This document shows, one piece after another, positions 32,926 through 44,399 of a stretch of 64,000 nucleotides of DNA. The position numbers and the translations under genes were made by a program. Source of the DNA: Tetramitus jugosus (lineage: Eukaryota; Heterolobosea; Eutetramitea; Acrasida; Vahlkampfiidae); NCBI GenBank assembly GCA_937625935.1, contig OW569356.1:372001-436000 (forward strand), in the 5' to 3' direction. Each line of letters begins with the position of its first letter. Position 1 is the stretch's first letter. The notes below the pieces were generated by a model that saw only the letters and a list, made by a program, of their open reading frames with translations, was not told the origin of the DNA and did not search any database.

Positions 32926-32942
32926 TTCTAAAACTAAAAATA
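32926..32942. repeat. Target-site duplication, right copy (17 bp)
   Basis: Exact copy of 31120-31136, 38 bp upstream of tRNA-Thr. Confidence 0.92.
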
Positions 32943-32980
32943 GAAATTTCAAGAGTTCTCGAGAAAATATTGAATATCAG

Positions 32981-33052
32981 GGCTCCTTAGCACAGGTGGC
33001 AGTGCGCTGTCCTAGTAAGACAGAGGTCACGAGTTCGAGTCTCGTAGGAGCC
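32981..33052 (+). tRNA. tRNA-Thr (anticodon AGT), second copy
   Basis: Same 72 nt as the gene at 1225-1296, with the same cloverleaf and anticodon loop CTAGTAA. Flanks differ. A T4 run at 33062-33065 is a plausible Pol III terminator. The RCC1-like gene starts 50 bp downstream. Confidence 0.95.
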
Positions 33053-33061
33053 TAATTATTC

Positions 33062-33065
33062 TTTT
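33062..33065 (+). terminator. Pol III T-run terminator of second tRNA-Thr
   Basis: First T4 after the tRNA, 10 nt past its end. Confidence 0.55.
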
Positions 33066-33101
33066 GGAACTCAACAAACTAGAACAACAAAAACTAACAA
33101 C

Positions 33102-34492
33102 ATGAACGTGCTGTCGCACCACACATATGAACACTACGCCTTTAAATACCAGAATTCAGCAGACATCAGGTTACACACATTGGACCTCGGATCGCCAAAC
33201 AGCCGTATTGTACAAATGGTCGGCGGGACCAGTCACGTACTTATTCTGACAAGTGACAACCAGTTGTATGCCTGGGGGCTCATTTCCATTGATTCTGTCG
33301 TTCCCAGAAACTTGTCCGATAATGGGGCTCCGGATGGATGGTGGAAGCTGCAATCTCCGAACATGAAGCTCTGGAACACTATTGACGCGGTTGACTGTGG
33401 TGGTTTCTACTCTCTTGCACTTGTGAACCATGGTAGAGAGTTGTGGGGAGGTGGTAGTAGCTCCATGGGCGAGTTTGGCAACTCAGTGGTCAATAGCCAC
33501 GATTGGACATTGTTGCTCAATGTGGACAACCTGGTTGACAAGTGCCAGCAACATAACATTCTGTTTCCCCTGCGATCACCCATTGACTTCTTGACCAACA
33601 ATCCGAGTGATGGATCTGACAATCAGAGACATCACAGGATCACTCATATGAGTGCTGGCTATTACTTTTGGATTGTTGTACTCGATAATCGCTATATTTT
33701 TACATGTGGAGAACAGCGCGGGAAGCAATTGTGTCGTGATCGTCAAGATGCGGAGTCCAGTGAATACCAACTTATTAGTGAACAAGGAATGCTCAATGGA
33801 AAGATAATTAAGGAAGTACGTGCAGGATTCAGATATTGGATGGTGTTGACCACTGATAACCAATTGTATAGTTGTGGTGAGAATTCTTATAATCGTAAGT
33901 AGTGGTTATTGATTTCTGGAGTATCCTTTAGTTTTACTTTGTTTCGTGCTCATTTTTTTCCTGTTTACAAAATGAAGAATTGGGAGTTTTGGTAGATAAC
34001 GAAAGGTTACTACATCATGTTGACCTGAGCCATTCAATACCTAACTATCCCGTGTCCACTATTCGATCTCTGCTCGTCACTAAGAATAGTTACTTTACCT
34101 CTGCATTTTTGACCACTGATGCAAAAGTGTATAGTACAAGTGGATCTGAGATGACTCATGTGGGGAACTCGTCCTTCGCTGTCACAAAGGAGACATTTAT
34201 CACTCCAGGTGATATGATACAATACACCAATAGCTACACGATGTCAGTATTTGTTATTAATGGAATAGAAGCGTACTCATACCACAGAGGTGGAGATATC
34301 CTCTCCCCAATGGATTTGTCCCATTATAAACTTGAACGTGGCAACAGGGAAATCCTTGGCATCTACTGTGGATACTATGGAGACATGAATATTCTTGTTG
34401 GAAAACCTGCCTCTCATCTTCATCGACACTTTAGTTTGATGTCAAGAGCTAGAAAGGCCTACATGGATGTTGAAATCCTCACTGCTCATTAA
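33102..34492 (+). CDS. RCC1-repeat protein, 2 exons
   Basis: Exons 33102-33894 and 33978-34492 (83-nt intron, GTAAGT...GAAG, frame-preserving), about 435 aa. RCC1-type repeats are visible: QLYAWGLI, LWGGGSSSMGEFGN, YIFTCGEQRGKQLC, LYSCGENSYNQLGVL. They predict a beta-propeller as in RCC1, the Ran exchange factor, and in many unrelated signalling proteins. The C-terminus ends in ...RARKAYMDVEIL, which resembles the start of a BTB domain (as in RCC1-BTB proteins), but the ORF stops right there; no BTB core follows. Exchange-factor activity is not implied. Confidence 0.75.
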
Positions 34493-34583
34493 ACCCCTGT
34501 ATTGTTCCCCATCCATCGCATTACAACTTCTCAAAAAAAAACTGCAAAATTTTCCGCCAATTCACACACACAAAAACAACAAA

Positions 34584-35747
34584 ATGCATCCGAATGACGA
34601 CCATCGAGATGACAAGACTCACCTACATCAACGACCAAAACATGACATTCTTCAAATGCTTTGCTGCAGCAAAAATCACAACAATCCACAAACTGAACAG
34701 AGAGTTGACGACGAAACATGTGGACATGAAGACAAGAGTCATGACTTCAATGAAATGGATCATCAAAGGAGGAAAAATCAATCATTTGTAACGATTCAAG
34801 CTCCAATGGTACGATACTCTCGCTTACCCTTTCGTTTGCTATGTCAGAGACTAGGCACACAAGTATCGTACACTCCAATGATTATGAGCAATTCGTTTTC
34901 GCGGTCTGATCACGCTCGGATGAACGATTTTACTACGAATGAAGAAGAATTTCAAAATCCGTTGATTGTTCAATTTGGCGCCAATAATGCCGTAGAGTTT
35001 GTTGAGGCGGCAAAATTTGTTCTGCCTTTTTGTGATGCTGTGGATTTGAATTGTGGGTGTCCTCAGAAGTGGGCCATTCATGAAAATATCGGAGCTCAAT
35101 TGCTGCAGACGCAAGAGAATATAGAATTGATTGTGGACATGTTGAAAACGTATCATAATTGTGCGAGCAGTAATGATTTGGTGCCCATGTGCGTCAAGAT
35201 TCGAAAGCTAAACGATCAAAAGAAGACTTATGATCTTGTGAAACAGTTGGAGAGCACTGGTCTGTGTGCTTGGTTGTCTGTTCATGGTCGAACGATATAT
35301 GATCGTTCAGATGCTGTTTCTGTCGATGCTGATATCGTTCAATTTGTGAAACAGAGCGTTTCTATTCCCGTAGTGTTCAATGGAGACGTCTTTAACATGG
35401 CTCAAGCAAGACAATTTGCTGAGTATACAAATGTGGACGGTATCATGAGTGCGAGAGGTCTATTGACCAACCCTGCACTGTTTAGCACTGATTTCGAACT
35501 GGAAAAAGATGAAAGAAGAGCTCGATTGACCAGTATCAAAGAGTTTATTGATATTGTGACAGAGTATGGTGATCCCTCCCTGACATTTACACACGTGCAC
35601 AATCATATCATGTTTATGCTCAACGGATATGAAACCAAGGACAAGTCACTCATTTCCTCCAGTGATGCATGTGAATTGGCAGAAGCTTGCAGCATGTCGG
35701 GCATTATTGATTTCCTGACAGAGCGCAACATGCTGCCCTCAGTCTAG
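34584..35747 (+). CDS. DUS4: tRNA-dihydrouridine synthase, DUS4 type
   Basis: 387 aa from the ATG at 34584, which lies after an A+T-rich leader; the frame also opens upstream to 34467 but would overlap the previous gene. Signatures: APMVRYSRLPFR, YTPMIMSNSF, FTTNEEEFQNPLIVQFGA, DLNCGCPQKWA (the active-site Cys in the NCGCPQ block), VKIRKL, SVHGRT and VFNGDV, ending with MSARGLLTNPALF. These are the FMN-binding TIM-barrel motifs of DUS4 (DUS4L), which reduces U20a/U20b in tRNA. The N-terminal 60 residues are a hydrophilic extension. Single exon. Confidence 0.9.
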   Translation: MHPNDDHRDDKTHLHQRPKHDILQMLCCSKNHNNPQTEQRVDDETCGHEDKSHDFNEMDHQRRKNQSFVTIQAPMVRYSRLPFRLLCQRLGTQVSYTPMIMSNSFSRSDHARMNDFTTNEEEFQNPLIVQFGANNAVEFVEAAKFVLPFCDAVDLNCGCPQKWAIHENIGAQLLQTQENIELIVDMLKTYHNCASSNDLVPMCVKIRKLNDQKKTYDLVKQLESTGLCAWLSVHGRTIYDRSDAVSVDADIVQFVKQSVSIPVVFNGDVFNMAQARQFAEYTNVDGIMSARGLLTNPALFSTDFELEKDERRARLTSIKEFIDIVTEYGDPSLTFTHVHNHIMFMLNGYETKDKSLISSSDACELAEACSMSGIIDFLTERNMLPSV

Positions 35748-35932
35748 AGATATCATCCGTCCTCTCTTTTGAGCCTCATAAATCCACGTGTCACCCCTTT
35801 CAAGCATGTGAATTCAGATTTTTCCTCGTGTGGAAAAAAGTTCCGTGCGCTCACATCAGAAACCTTGCCCAAAAACCAATCCAAAAAACTAAGCAAGAAC
35901 CAACCAGTCAAGAGACAGAGAGACGAGACAAC

Positions 35933-36988
35933 ATGACAAACAGTACAACAACAATCGATTTGAGAAGTGACACAGTCACAAAGCCCACTCCTGATATGCT
36001 TCAGGCCATGATCAGTGCCCCTGTTGGTGATGACGTTCTCATGGATGACCCTACTGTTCAATTGCTCGAGCAGAGAGTGGCAGAAATGTGTGGAAAAGAA
36101 GCTGCTCTGTTTGTGTGCTCTGGTGTCATGGGAAATCAACTCTGTCTCAAGGTTCATTTATCTCCAATGACAGAGGTTATTGTAGACGCGAGAGCTCACA
36201 TTTACAGGAATGAATTGGGTGGTATCGGATATCACTCTGGTGCTTCTGTGATGCCAATTCAGACACTGCCTGGATTGCACTATATCACAGCAGAGCAGAT
36301 TGAGGCCAAGGTGAACACTGGTATTGATTATCATACTCCCATTACGGCATGCATTGCCATTGAAAACACTGTTCAAGGCCTTGTTGTTCCATTTGAAGAA
36401 ATTGAAAAGATTAAGGCTGTTGCGGACAAGCATCACTTGCCAATGCACTTGGATGGCGCTAGGTTGTGGAATGCTCATGTGGCCACTGGTATTTCACTCA
36501 AGGAATATGGACGCGTCTTTGACTCAATGAGTCTTTGCTTTAGCAAGGCAATGGGAGCTCCAATCGGATCTGTTATCGTAGGATCAAAGTCCTTTATTGC
36601 CAAGGCACGTCAATACCGTAAACTTTTTGGTGGAGGATGGAGACAAGCTGGTGTTCTCGCAGCAGCATGTCTCTACTCACTGGATCACATCCTGCCAAAG
36701 TTAGGTCAGGACCATGAGAATGCAAAGAAGTTGGAACAAGGAATCATTGACCTTGGATTGACAAGTGCCGTTCCAGTTCACTCAAACATGGTGCATGCAG
36801 ACAGCACTGCGCTCAGTATTCCATTCAAGCACCTTGCAGAGTACCTCAATGCCAGAAACATTCTTGTTCCTGCTTGCACAAACACCAACATTTGTCGAAT
36901 GGTTCTCCATCATCAAGTCACAAGTGAAGACGTTGATACAGTGCTAGAAACTTTGGCACAAGCTATCAAGCATTACCAAAATCAATAA
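35933..36988 (+). CDS. L-threonine/allo-threonine aldolase (PLP)
   Basis: 351 aa from the ATG at 35933 (an upstream in-frame ATG at 35828 would add 35 residues). Signatures of the GLY1/LtaE family: DLRSDTVTKPTPDML, GDDVLMDDPTVQ, ALFVCSGVMGNQ, HLDGARLWNAH (Asp of the PLP ring) and SLCFSKAMGAPIGS with the Schiff-base Lys in SKA. The enzyme cleaves threonine to glycine and acetaldehyde. The sequence is complete at both ends relative to about 350-aa family members. Close spacing to SURF1 (115 bp) is typical of this region and does not indicate an operon. Confidence 0.93.
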   Translation: MTNSTTTIDLRSDTVTKPTPDMLQAMISAPVGDDVLMDDPTVQLLEQRVAEMCGKEAALFVCSGVMGNQLCLKVHLSPMTEVIVDARAHIYRNELGGIGYHSGASVMPIQTLPGLHYITAEQIEAKVNTGIDYHTPITACIAIENTVQGLVVPFEEIEKIKAVADKHHLPMHLDGARLWNAHVATGISLKEYGRVFDSMSLCFSKAMGAPIGSVIVGSKSFIAKARQYRKLFGGGWRQAGVLAAACLYSLDHILPKLGQDHENAKKLEQGIIDLGLTSAVPVHSNMVHADSTALSIPFKHLAEYLNARNILVPACTNTNICRMVLHHQVTSEDVDTVLETLAQAIKHYQNQ

Positions 36989-37103
36989 AACGACAATAAG
37001 AAGGAAATACAATGCAAAGAAAAGCATAAAAGTCGGGTGAACAAAATTTTTTCTTCTTCTTTTTGCATGATCCACCAAACAAAAACAACAAACATTGATC
37101 AGA

Positions 37104-38165
37104 ATGCGACTCGCTCTCAAACACTGTCGTGCAACCACCGCACAACACTTGTCAAAATGTCAACCATCACTTCACAATAGAGCACTGTCGTCCCTTCCCA
37201 GATGCTTATCAACAATGACAAACAACATGAGATCATCGACAAGAGATGAAGAATGGGCCTCTTCAAATCCATTCAAGCAACAACAAGAACAGCAACAACA
37301 ATCGTCGTCATCATCGAACAATCATGATGGTCAAAGTTTTTTGCGCAAAAATAACAAAATTTTTTTCGCGCTCATTTTGGCGGCGACTACGATTACGCTG
37401 GGCGTGTGGCAGACGAGGCGATACCTGTGGAAGGTTGAGCTCATTGAACATCGAAAAAAGACATTGTTTGGTGAGCCAATTGTGCTATCAACAAACGATA
37501 AGAAGGCAGAAGAAGAGAAATGGTTGTCTCTAGAGAACACGGACGAGAAGCTCTTGTATAAAAAGTTTGTTCTGCGTGGTCATTTCTTGAATGACAAGAC
37601 TGTGTTGATTGGCACGAGACAATCACCTGTTAGTAAACGTAAGCAAATGAACACAAGGAGCGCAGGAGAAACAGGATACTTTGTTATGACTCCGTTTTTG
37701 TGCGCCAACACGGGAAAAGTGATTTTTGTAAATCGCGGTTGGCTGCCAAAATCAAAGGCTACACCCGAACAGCTTGCATTGCATTTGGGAAATAGTTCTG
37801 GAAGTGATAGTAAAAAATTGGAAACCATTACAGCTGTATTCAGAGAATATGAAGAACCAGGATACATTAACAAGGATCAGTACAGAATTGGAGATACAAA
37901 TGTGTTTTTGGTCATGGACCCGTCAGTGATTGCAGATGAGCTTCGGATGGATCATTTGCCTCAGTTTCCTCTGTTTGCTGATCAGATGAGATCTGGAAAC
38001 GATGATTTGGACAAGGAATTGCCAATGAGAGCGATTGAAGACGATCATCTGTTGTTTTATGTGATGCCACACACGCATGTTGCATACTTGACTGTGTGGT
38101 ACGGTCTGACAGCATGGATCTTGGGTACTACTTATTACATGAGATTCAAAAAGAAGCGATGGTAG
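37104..38165 (+). CDS. SURF1: SURF1 cytochrome c oxidase assembly factor
   Basis: 353 aa from the ATG at 37104. The first 45 residues are basic and hydroxylated, as expected of a mitochondrial presequence, followed by a Gln/Ser linker. A membrane helix starts near residue 90 (FFALILAATTITLGVWQTRR), with the SURF1 motif LG.WQ..R directly after it; the second helix is near the C-terminus (HVAYLTVWYGLTAWILGTTYYMRF). The soluble part carries VLIGTRQSP, GYFVMTPF and VNRGWLP. SURF1 sits in the inner membrane and promotes heme a insertion into Cox1. The protein keeps the two-helix topology of the family. Confidence 0.9.
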   Translation: MRLALKHCRATTAQHLSKCQPSLHNRALSSLPRCLSTMTNNMRSSTRDEEWASSNPFKQQQEQQQQSSSSSNNHDGQSFLRKNNKIFFALILAATTITLGVWQTRRYLWKVELIEHRKKTLFGEPIVLSTNDKKAEEEKWLSLENTDEKLLYKKFVLRGHFLNDKTVLIGTRQSPVSKRKQMNTRSAGETGYFVMTPFLCANTGKVIFVNRGWLPKSKATPEQLALHLGNSSGSDSKKLETITAVFREYEEPGYINKDQYRIGDTNVFLVMDPSVIADELRMDHLPQFPLFADQMRSGNDDLDKELPMRAIEDDHLLFYVMPHTHVAYLTVWYGLTAWILGTTYYMRFKKKRW

Positions 38166-38423
38166 TTCGTTTGTCTGTCTCAAAATTTCGTGGCCAATGT
38201 GAAAAATCATTGGATAACGTTGCTGTAAAACAATCTATCTGCTTCCTTGCTTCCAGCTGTTGAACTTGGCCTGATGGTTTCCCAAACCCAAAAGAAAATA
38301 CAAGTTTGTATAGTTACATAAATAAGGGAGTTTTAATACTGTTGTACAATCTAATTCGCTTGAAATGAGTGGTGTGCATTCCAGTACGAAAAACTAGAAG
38401 CTGTTATTGCTCAAAGAGTGCAT

Positions 38424-39803
38424 TTACTCTTGTTGCAATTGTTGCTTCAATTCCCAGTTCTCCTTCTCCAAAGCCTCAACTCTCTTCCTCAACTCTTCGT
38501 TTTGAGCCAACAACTCCTTTGGGTTGCTGGTAGCCTTTGGCAATTCAGTCTTTGGTGCCTTTGGTTGGACCTTTGGGTTGAATGAAGCAGCGCTTGCCTT
38601 TTGGAACTTGTTCTCACCAGGCTTCATGGAAACCAACTTTGGTTCAGCATTTTGACCATCAAAGTATTCTTGAGCGGTGATGATAGCTTCTGGAGCAAAG
38701 GTATCTGGGAAGATATCTTCTTGGAACAAGTCGCTCTTTCTTGGGACAGAGAAGGAGATTGGAGTAACAGAGTTGTTCTCCAACTTCAACAATCTGGTGA
38801 CTTCACAGTCTGGAACAGCGTTGACGCAGACCTTTGGCACCATACCCATACCTCTTTGTGGAGAAGTGCTCTTGTATTCACCAATACTGTACAAGAATTC
38901 AGCATCATCAACAACTTCATAGTATCTAATGTTACCGTCTCCCTTACCTGCCAAGTAAATGATGCTAGTGTCATGATCAAAGAATGGCATAATCAAACCA
39001 GCAGACATATCAATGTCTTCATTCTTCAATGGACCGGCAGACAAGTTTCTTGGGTCCCACACCATGTAGTGTCTCTGGCAGAGCTTTGTGAAACCAACAG
39101 TCAAAATCTTGTCAATGCTAGTCAAGTAGCAGACACGAGATCCCTTGGTTCCTTGATGACCTTCGACTTCAGCAGTCACAGGGGATGCAAGACGAGGATC
39201 CATCAATCTGAACTTTCTGTCCTTGGAGGTGACAGCCAATTCGGAACCGTCCTTGCTGTAGGCCAAGGATTGGATAGCATCTTCCCAGACACCACCAACA
39301 GTGAATTGAGTCTTACCATTCTCAATATCCCAGACGTTAATCTTGTGGTCCATACCGGCAGTCAACAAAACGTTGCTGGCAGTAGGGTGGAAGAGAATGT
39401 TACCAACCTTCTTGGTGTGTTGTTCCAAGGTCAACAATGGGTCCTTTTGGGTCTCAGTCAAACCTTCTTCAGGGATACCCCAAACCTTGACGGTGCAATC
39501 AGCAGAACCAGTGGCAATAATATAGTCGTTGAATGGGTTGAAAGCAAAGTCCAAGATTTGGCTGCTGTGACCAGAGAGCAATGGTTGCTCAGCAGTCTTT
39601 CTGCCAGTGTCAGAGTGCTTGATGACAGCAAGGGAACCACCACCACCAGACCATGGAATAGCAAAGAATTCACCGCTGGTAGCGACAAAGTTGGAGTCCC
39701 ATGGAGCAATGTTGGTTCTCAATTCGGTGTAGGAGGATTCCTTCTTCCACTCTTGACCAAAGACGTGTCTGTACTTGGATGCTCTGACGATTTGCTTGCT
39801 CAT
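38424..39803 (-). CDS. coronin: Coronin (actin-binding WD40 protein)
   Basis: 459 aa. The conserved coronin N-terminus (VRASKYRHVFG) is followed by WD40 repeats forming a beta-propeller (blocks such as LLSGHSSQILDFAFNP, HTTKKVGNILFHP, GMDHKINVWDIENGK), the family-specific ASPVTAEVEGHQGTKG and NLSAGPL segments, then the C-terminal conserved region (GDGNIRYYEV). A short coiled coil ends the protein (about 425-459). Coronins bind F-actin and Arp2/3 and control actin turnover in amoeboid movement. High-expression codon use makes a 402-codon antisense shadow frame. The start ATG at 39803 is in strong context. Confidence 0.95.
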   Translation of the reverse strand: MSKQIVRASKYRHVFGQEWKKESSYTELRTNIAPWDSNFVATSGEFFAIPWSGGGGSLAVIKHSDTGRKTAEQPLLSGHSSQILDFAFNPFNDYIIATGSADCTVKVWGIPEEGLTETQKDPLLTLEQHTKKVGNILFHPTASNVLLTAGMDHKINVWDIENGKTQFTVGGVWEDAIQSLAYSKDGSELAVTSKDRKFRLMDPRLASPVTAEVEGHQGTKGSRVCYLTSIDKILTVGFTKLCQRHYMVWDPRNLSAGPLKNEDIDMSAGLIMPFFDHDTSIIYLAGKGDGNIRYYEVVDDAEFLYSIGEYKSTSPQRGMGMVPKVCVNAVPDCEVTRLLKLENNSVTPISFSVPRKSDLFQEDIFPDTFAPEAIITAQEYFDGQNAEPKLVSMKPGENKFQKASAASFNPKVQPKAPKTELPKATSNPKELLAQNEELRKRVEALEKENWELKQQLQQE

Positions 39804-40203
39804 CGTTGATGTTGTATGTAAGTGTGTTGATTGTTGTTGGGGATATGGATTTGTTTTGTTTTGCTTTTGGCCAGAGAGTGAAAAATGTGAATTTTAGCTT
39901 AGAGCTTCATCGGACCTCACAACGACGAGAGGTGTTGATGATGCTCAGTGTCGGATGATTGATTGATTACAACAAAAAAAATGCCACGAGTTACAACGTC
40001 TCTTGTCATTGATCCCAAATCAATCAAATTTTTGACAGTTGAACAACGAAATGACAGGGAATGATTGACGAGCGGACCTCTATGACGGAGATTATTGTTT
40101 ACGACGGCTGAATTTTTCTAGCATGGAGAGAAATTTGCACAAGGAGTATCAAAGATAAGAGATGCACAATCATCATATAAGTTAAACAGGTCAGTGAACT
40201 CAA

Positions 40204-40222
40204 GCCGGTTTACACAACCGGC
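40204..40222. repeat. 7-bp perfect hairpin in coronin-PCNA intergene
   Basis: GCCGGTT at 40204-40210 and AACCGGC at 40216-40222, loop 5 nt. It lies 43 bp beyond the PCNA stop (minus strand), so it would be in the PCNA mRNA 3' end; it could help 3'-end formation or be chance. Confidence 0.45.
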
Positions 40223-40264
40223 CTGTTCAGATCTGACATTTATTTTTTGAATTACAAAGGGTGC

Positions 40265-41263
<999 letters not shown>

Positions 41264-41375
41264 TCAAGTTTTCTCAGGAGCTCTGACCAAAAAGCACAAA
41301 GCTTTTCGAACACAAAACCACGAAAAAGAACAATCTTGTCCACGTGTGACACACATCACGTTATAACAACCATCG

Positions 41376-44300
41376 ATGAGCAACAATATTCTTGTTCGAT
41401 TCTCTCGAACGAACAACAACAACAAATATGCCATACCCGATGATGATGACAACGACGACGACGAAGATGATGAAAACACTTTTTCCATCATGATGAACGA
41501 CGACGAAGACGAAGATGAAAATGATGTCCAACCTGTCAAGAACACGACCGACAATCAACAACAAATATCCGTGAACATGGTGACTCCACCAATTACTGAT
41601 CTTTGGTCAATTGAAGACAATCACACGAAAAATGACAAAAACGACAAAAATGATGATGGCGATAATGGTGGTGATAATGGTGGTGGTGCGATGGATCATG
41701 AGCGCACAAGTAATGATGTATATACAGAAAATGATGACAATGAAGAACAATTGTTGTTGGATTCCGATCATTTCGAAGCAACACTGCAAAAATTTCAACA
41801 AACAAATGACTCCATTCCAGAGCCACTATCTCCGACTTTGCCCTATAGAGCTTTCCAGTTTAAGTCTCCGTTTGAGAGGAACAAGTCCATGGAGGAGTTT
41901 GCTTGTTCATTGTCTTTTACGTGTGTAGCACAGGACAGATCAATGAACGATCCGTTTTTTCAATTCTTGAAATTGTCGTCCAATTCTTCTTCCTCTGCAG
42001 TGCCATTGTCTGTAGAGAATAACGAGATGGGTTCATTGTCATTGAATCGAGGTAATCATTTTGCATCTGATGCATCGTTTAATCAATATTCTGCATTTTC
42101 TCAAATGAAGTCAATTGGTAGAGATTTGAAGAGAGATGTTTCTAGTTGGCAGAAGGCAATGCTACGGTTTCAGACAGAGAAGCGATCATTAACGAGATCG
42201 AGTCAACCAACAAGATCAAATGATGATGAGTTGGTGGAGATGAACAGCTCGGTAGAGCCTCAGAGCACAGTTAACTCGACTGAAAACAATGTTGAGCAAC
42301 ATGTGATTGAGCAGCGTTTACCAGAAACACCAAGTCAGGAGAGAGTGCCGAACAATAGTACTACTGTTATGGAGGAGTATAGTGCGAGGAAAGAATCTGT
42401 AGTGGAACAGACAATGGAAGTCCATGAGAGCTCTGTAGGTGAGATGCTAGGAGATGTTGAAAGTGATACTACATATAATAATATGAGACAAAACATTGCT
42501 CCATCTCCCACTATACATGTCCCGCCATCGGCATCAACATCAGCCTCTTCTCCAGTGATGTCATTCTCTTCATTGCCTGTACAGAAGGTAGTTAAAAAGG
42601 TGCCAACTAGAGATACGAAATCTAGTTTAACTTATGCAGAACAAAGAGAGTACATTGAGATGCAGAAGCGAATGTCCGAGAATAGAGAAATAGCTGCTCA
42701 GATTAGTAAGAGTGGTCGATTTATTGATCTTCATTCAAAAGTTTTGAAAGAACAACAAATGTATAGGCAAGCCATGTTTGACGAAGCAATGCAGAACATG
42801 TCAATTTACAAAAGGTTAGATACAATGATTGACACTCAGGTTCACGAGCACATGGAGCATTTAAAGCGGCGTATCAATAGCGAATTACCACCAATGTACG
42901 AGCTTTGTAAATCATTGAATATTAGCGAGATTAGACCCGTGTTCAGAGTTGATCCAGTTTTGCGGTTACAGAGATTATTGATTCGATTAGGAAGATGTAG
43001 ACACTTTAGATCGCATTTATTTACCAACGATTTTCATTTTAAGCTCAAATCTGATGTGTTTCGGAATGAAACTTTAGATTTGGTGAAGACCAAAGAACGT
43101 ACTGAATCACCTCATGTTGCTGAGTCGAGTTCAAAAGTGACAGATACGACAACAACACCGACAGTAGAAGTACGAAAGGAAGGTGCTACGGAGGATCATG
43201 TAGGAGAAGAAAAGATTCCTATCTGGACGAAACCAAACATTCCAGTTGTCAGTGCCGATCCGATTATATCTGGTTATTTGCTGAAAAACATTACGCCTGC
43301 TGATTTTAAATCCGATTCTGTTTTCGTTATGTCTTCGAGTACGATTCAAGAGGTGTTAGACACTCATTGGCCCAATCTTCATGAAGAGTGGACAATACCA
43401 GTTCGAATTTCGACTAATGAACATGGATTGAAATGTGTATTTCTAGATAAGCCTTTGCCGTCCAAAACAGCTACCACGAGAGATAAGAACACCTTGTATT
43501 ATAAAACCGCATTGAAAGGCTTTGGACTCAATATCACAAAGGACGCATTTGTGGTCAACTATAATCAAGAACAAGCTGCTCAAGCTTTGTTGAAAGACAT
43601 GAGTGTTAGTAATCATACGGAGAATTTATCTGATATTGATGATAATGTAAATTATAGTATGTTTGATCTGGGCGCAGCGAGAATCCTTGTTCGATATCAT
43701 ACGGATGGAGTCATACCTGATGCTACGCCAAAGAGGTATAAACACGTCGGAATCAAATCCAAGCTCGAATATCTAGGCAAGGACAAACCAGAGGAGGTGA
43801 CAAGAAATGAGATTGCACGGTGGTGGGCTCACGCATACATTAGGCAAGACGAGGAGTTGTACGTTGGACGAATAAGTATCAAGAACAACAGCGTAATCGA
43901 TATGGAGCGCATAGGTACGCATTCAGAGATCATTTCAAAATTCAAGTACGAGCCGAGTCAAGCGGTCAAACTATTGAATGTGATGCTCACGGAACTCAGA
44001 ACACTTGAACCTGGATACACTTACCTCGTTCAGCATGTACAAGGAGATCGATGCATGAAGATATTCAAGGAGAGTCCAACAGGAGCATACAATTTAGTTG
44101 AGAATTTTAATGAAGTTGGTAGATTAGATGTCACAATACCATATATTCCAAGAAGGTGGAAGAATCAACCAGACAGAATTCCATACACGTTCCCTATTGG
44201 TCCAAAAGCTAACAAATCTGCCAAGAACAAGAACAAGAGGAAGCGAGAGCGTAGTCACTCAAAGAATAAGAAGCCAAAACAATCACAACCAACTCTGCCG

Positions 44301-44384
44301 GTTTCATTTGATGCACCAACGCACTTTTCTGCTCCCACAAGACCCACGATTGCATCTGCTTCTGGAACACATCCGAGCGATTGA
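41376..44384 (+). CDS. Large nuclear-like protein with possible ICE2/NARG2 C-terminal domain
   Basis: 1002 aa, single exon. The N-terminal 500 residues are acidic and disordered with Asp/Asn/Ser runs. A helical region (about 415-560) precedes a folded C-terminal part (about 650-930). There, FDLGAARILVRYHTDGV, HVGIKSKLEYL and E..RWWAHAYIRQDEELYVGRI resemble the NARG2/ICE2 domain (little elongation complex subunit 2), which acts at snRNA gene transcription. The tail (KKNKRKRERSHSKNKKPK) is a clear nuclear-localisation patch. The match to ICE2 is from memory of a loose profile and could be wrong. Divergent from PCNA; 15 bp from the convergent racemase stop. Confidence 0.5.
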   Translation: MSNNILVRFSRTNNNNKYAIPDDDDNDDDEDDENTFSIMMNDDEDEDENDVQPVKNTTDNQQQISVNMVTPPITDLWSIEDNHTKNDKNDKNDDGDNGGDNGGGAMDHERTSNDVYTENDDNEEQLLLDSDHFEATLQKFQQTNDSIPEPLSPTLPYRAFQFKSPFERNKSMEEFACSLSFTCVAQDRSMNDPFFQFLKLSSNSSSSAVPLSVENNEMGSLSLNRGNHFASDASFNQYSAFSQMKSIGRDLKRDVSSWQKAMLRFQTEKRSLTRSSQPTRSNDDELVEMNSSVEPQSTVNSTENNVEQHVIEQRLPETPSQERVPNNSTTVMEEYSARKESVVEQTMEVHESSVGEMLGDVESDTTYNNMRQNIAPSPTIHVPPSASTSASSPVMSFSSLPVQKVVKKVPTRDTKSSLTYAEQREYIEMQKRMSENREIAAQISKSGRFIDLHSKVLKEQQMYRQAMFDEAMQNMSIYKRLDTMIDTQVHEHMEHLKRRINSELPPMYELCKSLNISEIRPVFRVDPVLRLQRLLIRLGRCRHFRSHLFTNDFHFKLKSDVFRNETLDLVKTKERTESPHVAESSSKVTDTTTTPTVEVRKEGATEDHVGEEKIPIWTKPNIPVVSADPIISGYLLKNITPADFKSDSVFVMSSSTIQEVLDTHWPNLHEEWTIPVRISTNEHGLKCVFLDKPLPSKTATTRDKNTLYYKTALKGFGLNITKDAFVVNYNQEQAAQALLKDMSVSNHTENLSDIDDNVNYSMFDLGAARILVRYHTDGVIPDATPKRYKHVGIKSKLEYLGKDKPEEVTRNEIARWWAHAYIRQDEELYVGRISIKNNSVIDMERIGTHSEIISKFKYEPSQAVKLLNVMLTELRTLEPGYTYLVQHVQGDRCMKIFKESPTGAYNLVENFNEVGRLDVTIPYIPRRWKNQPDRIPYTFPIGPKANKSAKNKNKRKRERSHSKNKKPKQSQPTLPVSFDAPTHFSAPTRPTIASASGTHPSD

Positions 44385-44399
44385 AGAATAAATACATGT

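Noticed and set aside
38601-39809. Long plus-strand ORF (402 codons) opposite coronin
   Set aside because: It is an antisense shadow created by the biased codon use of coronin; no domain, and coronin on the other strand is unmistakable.
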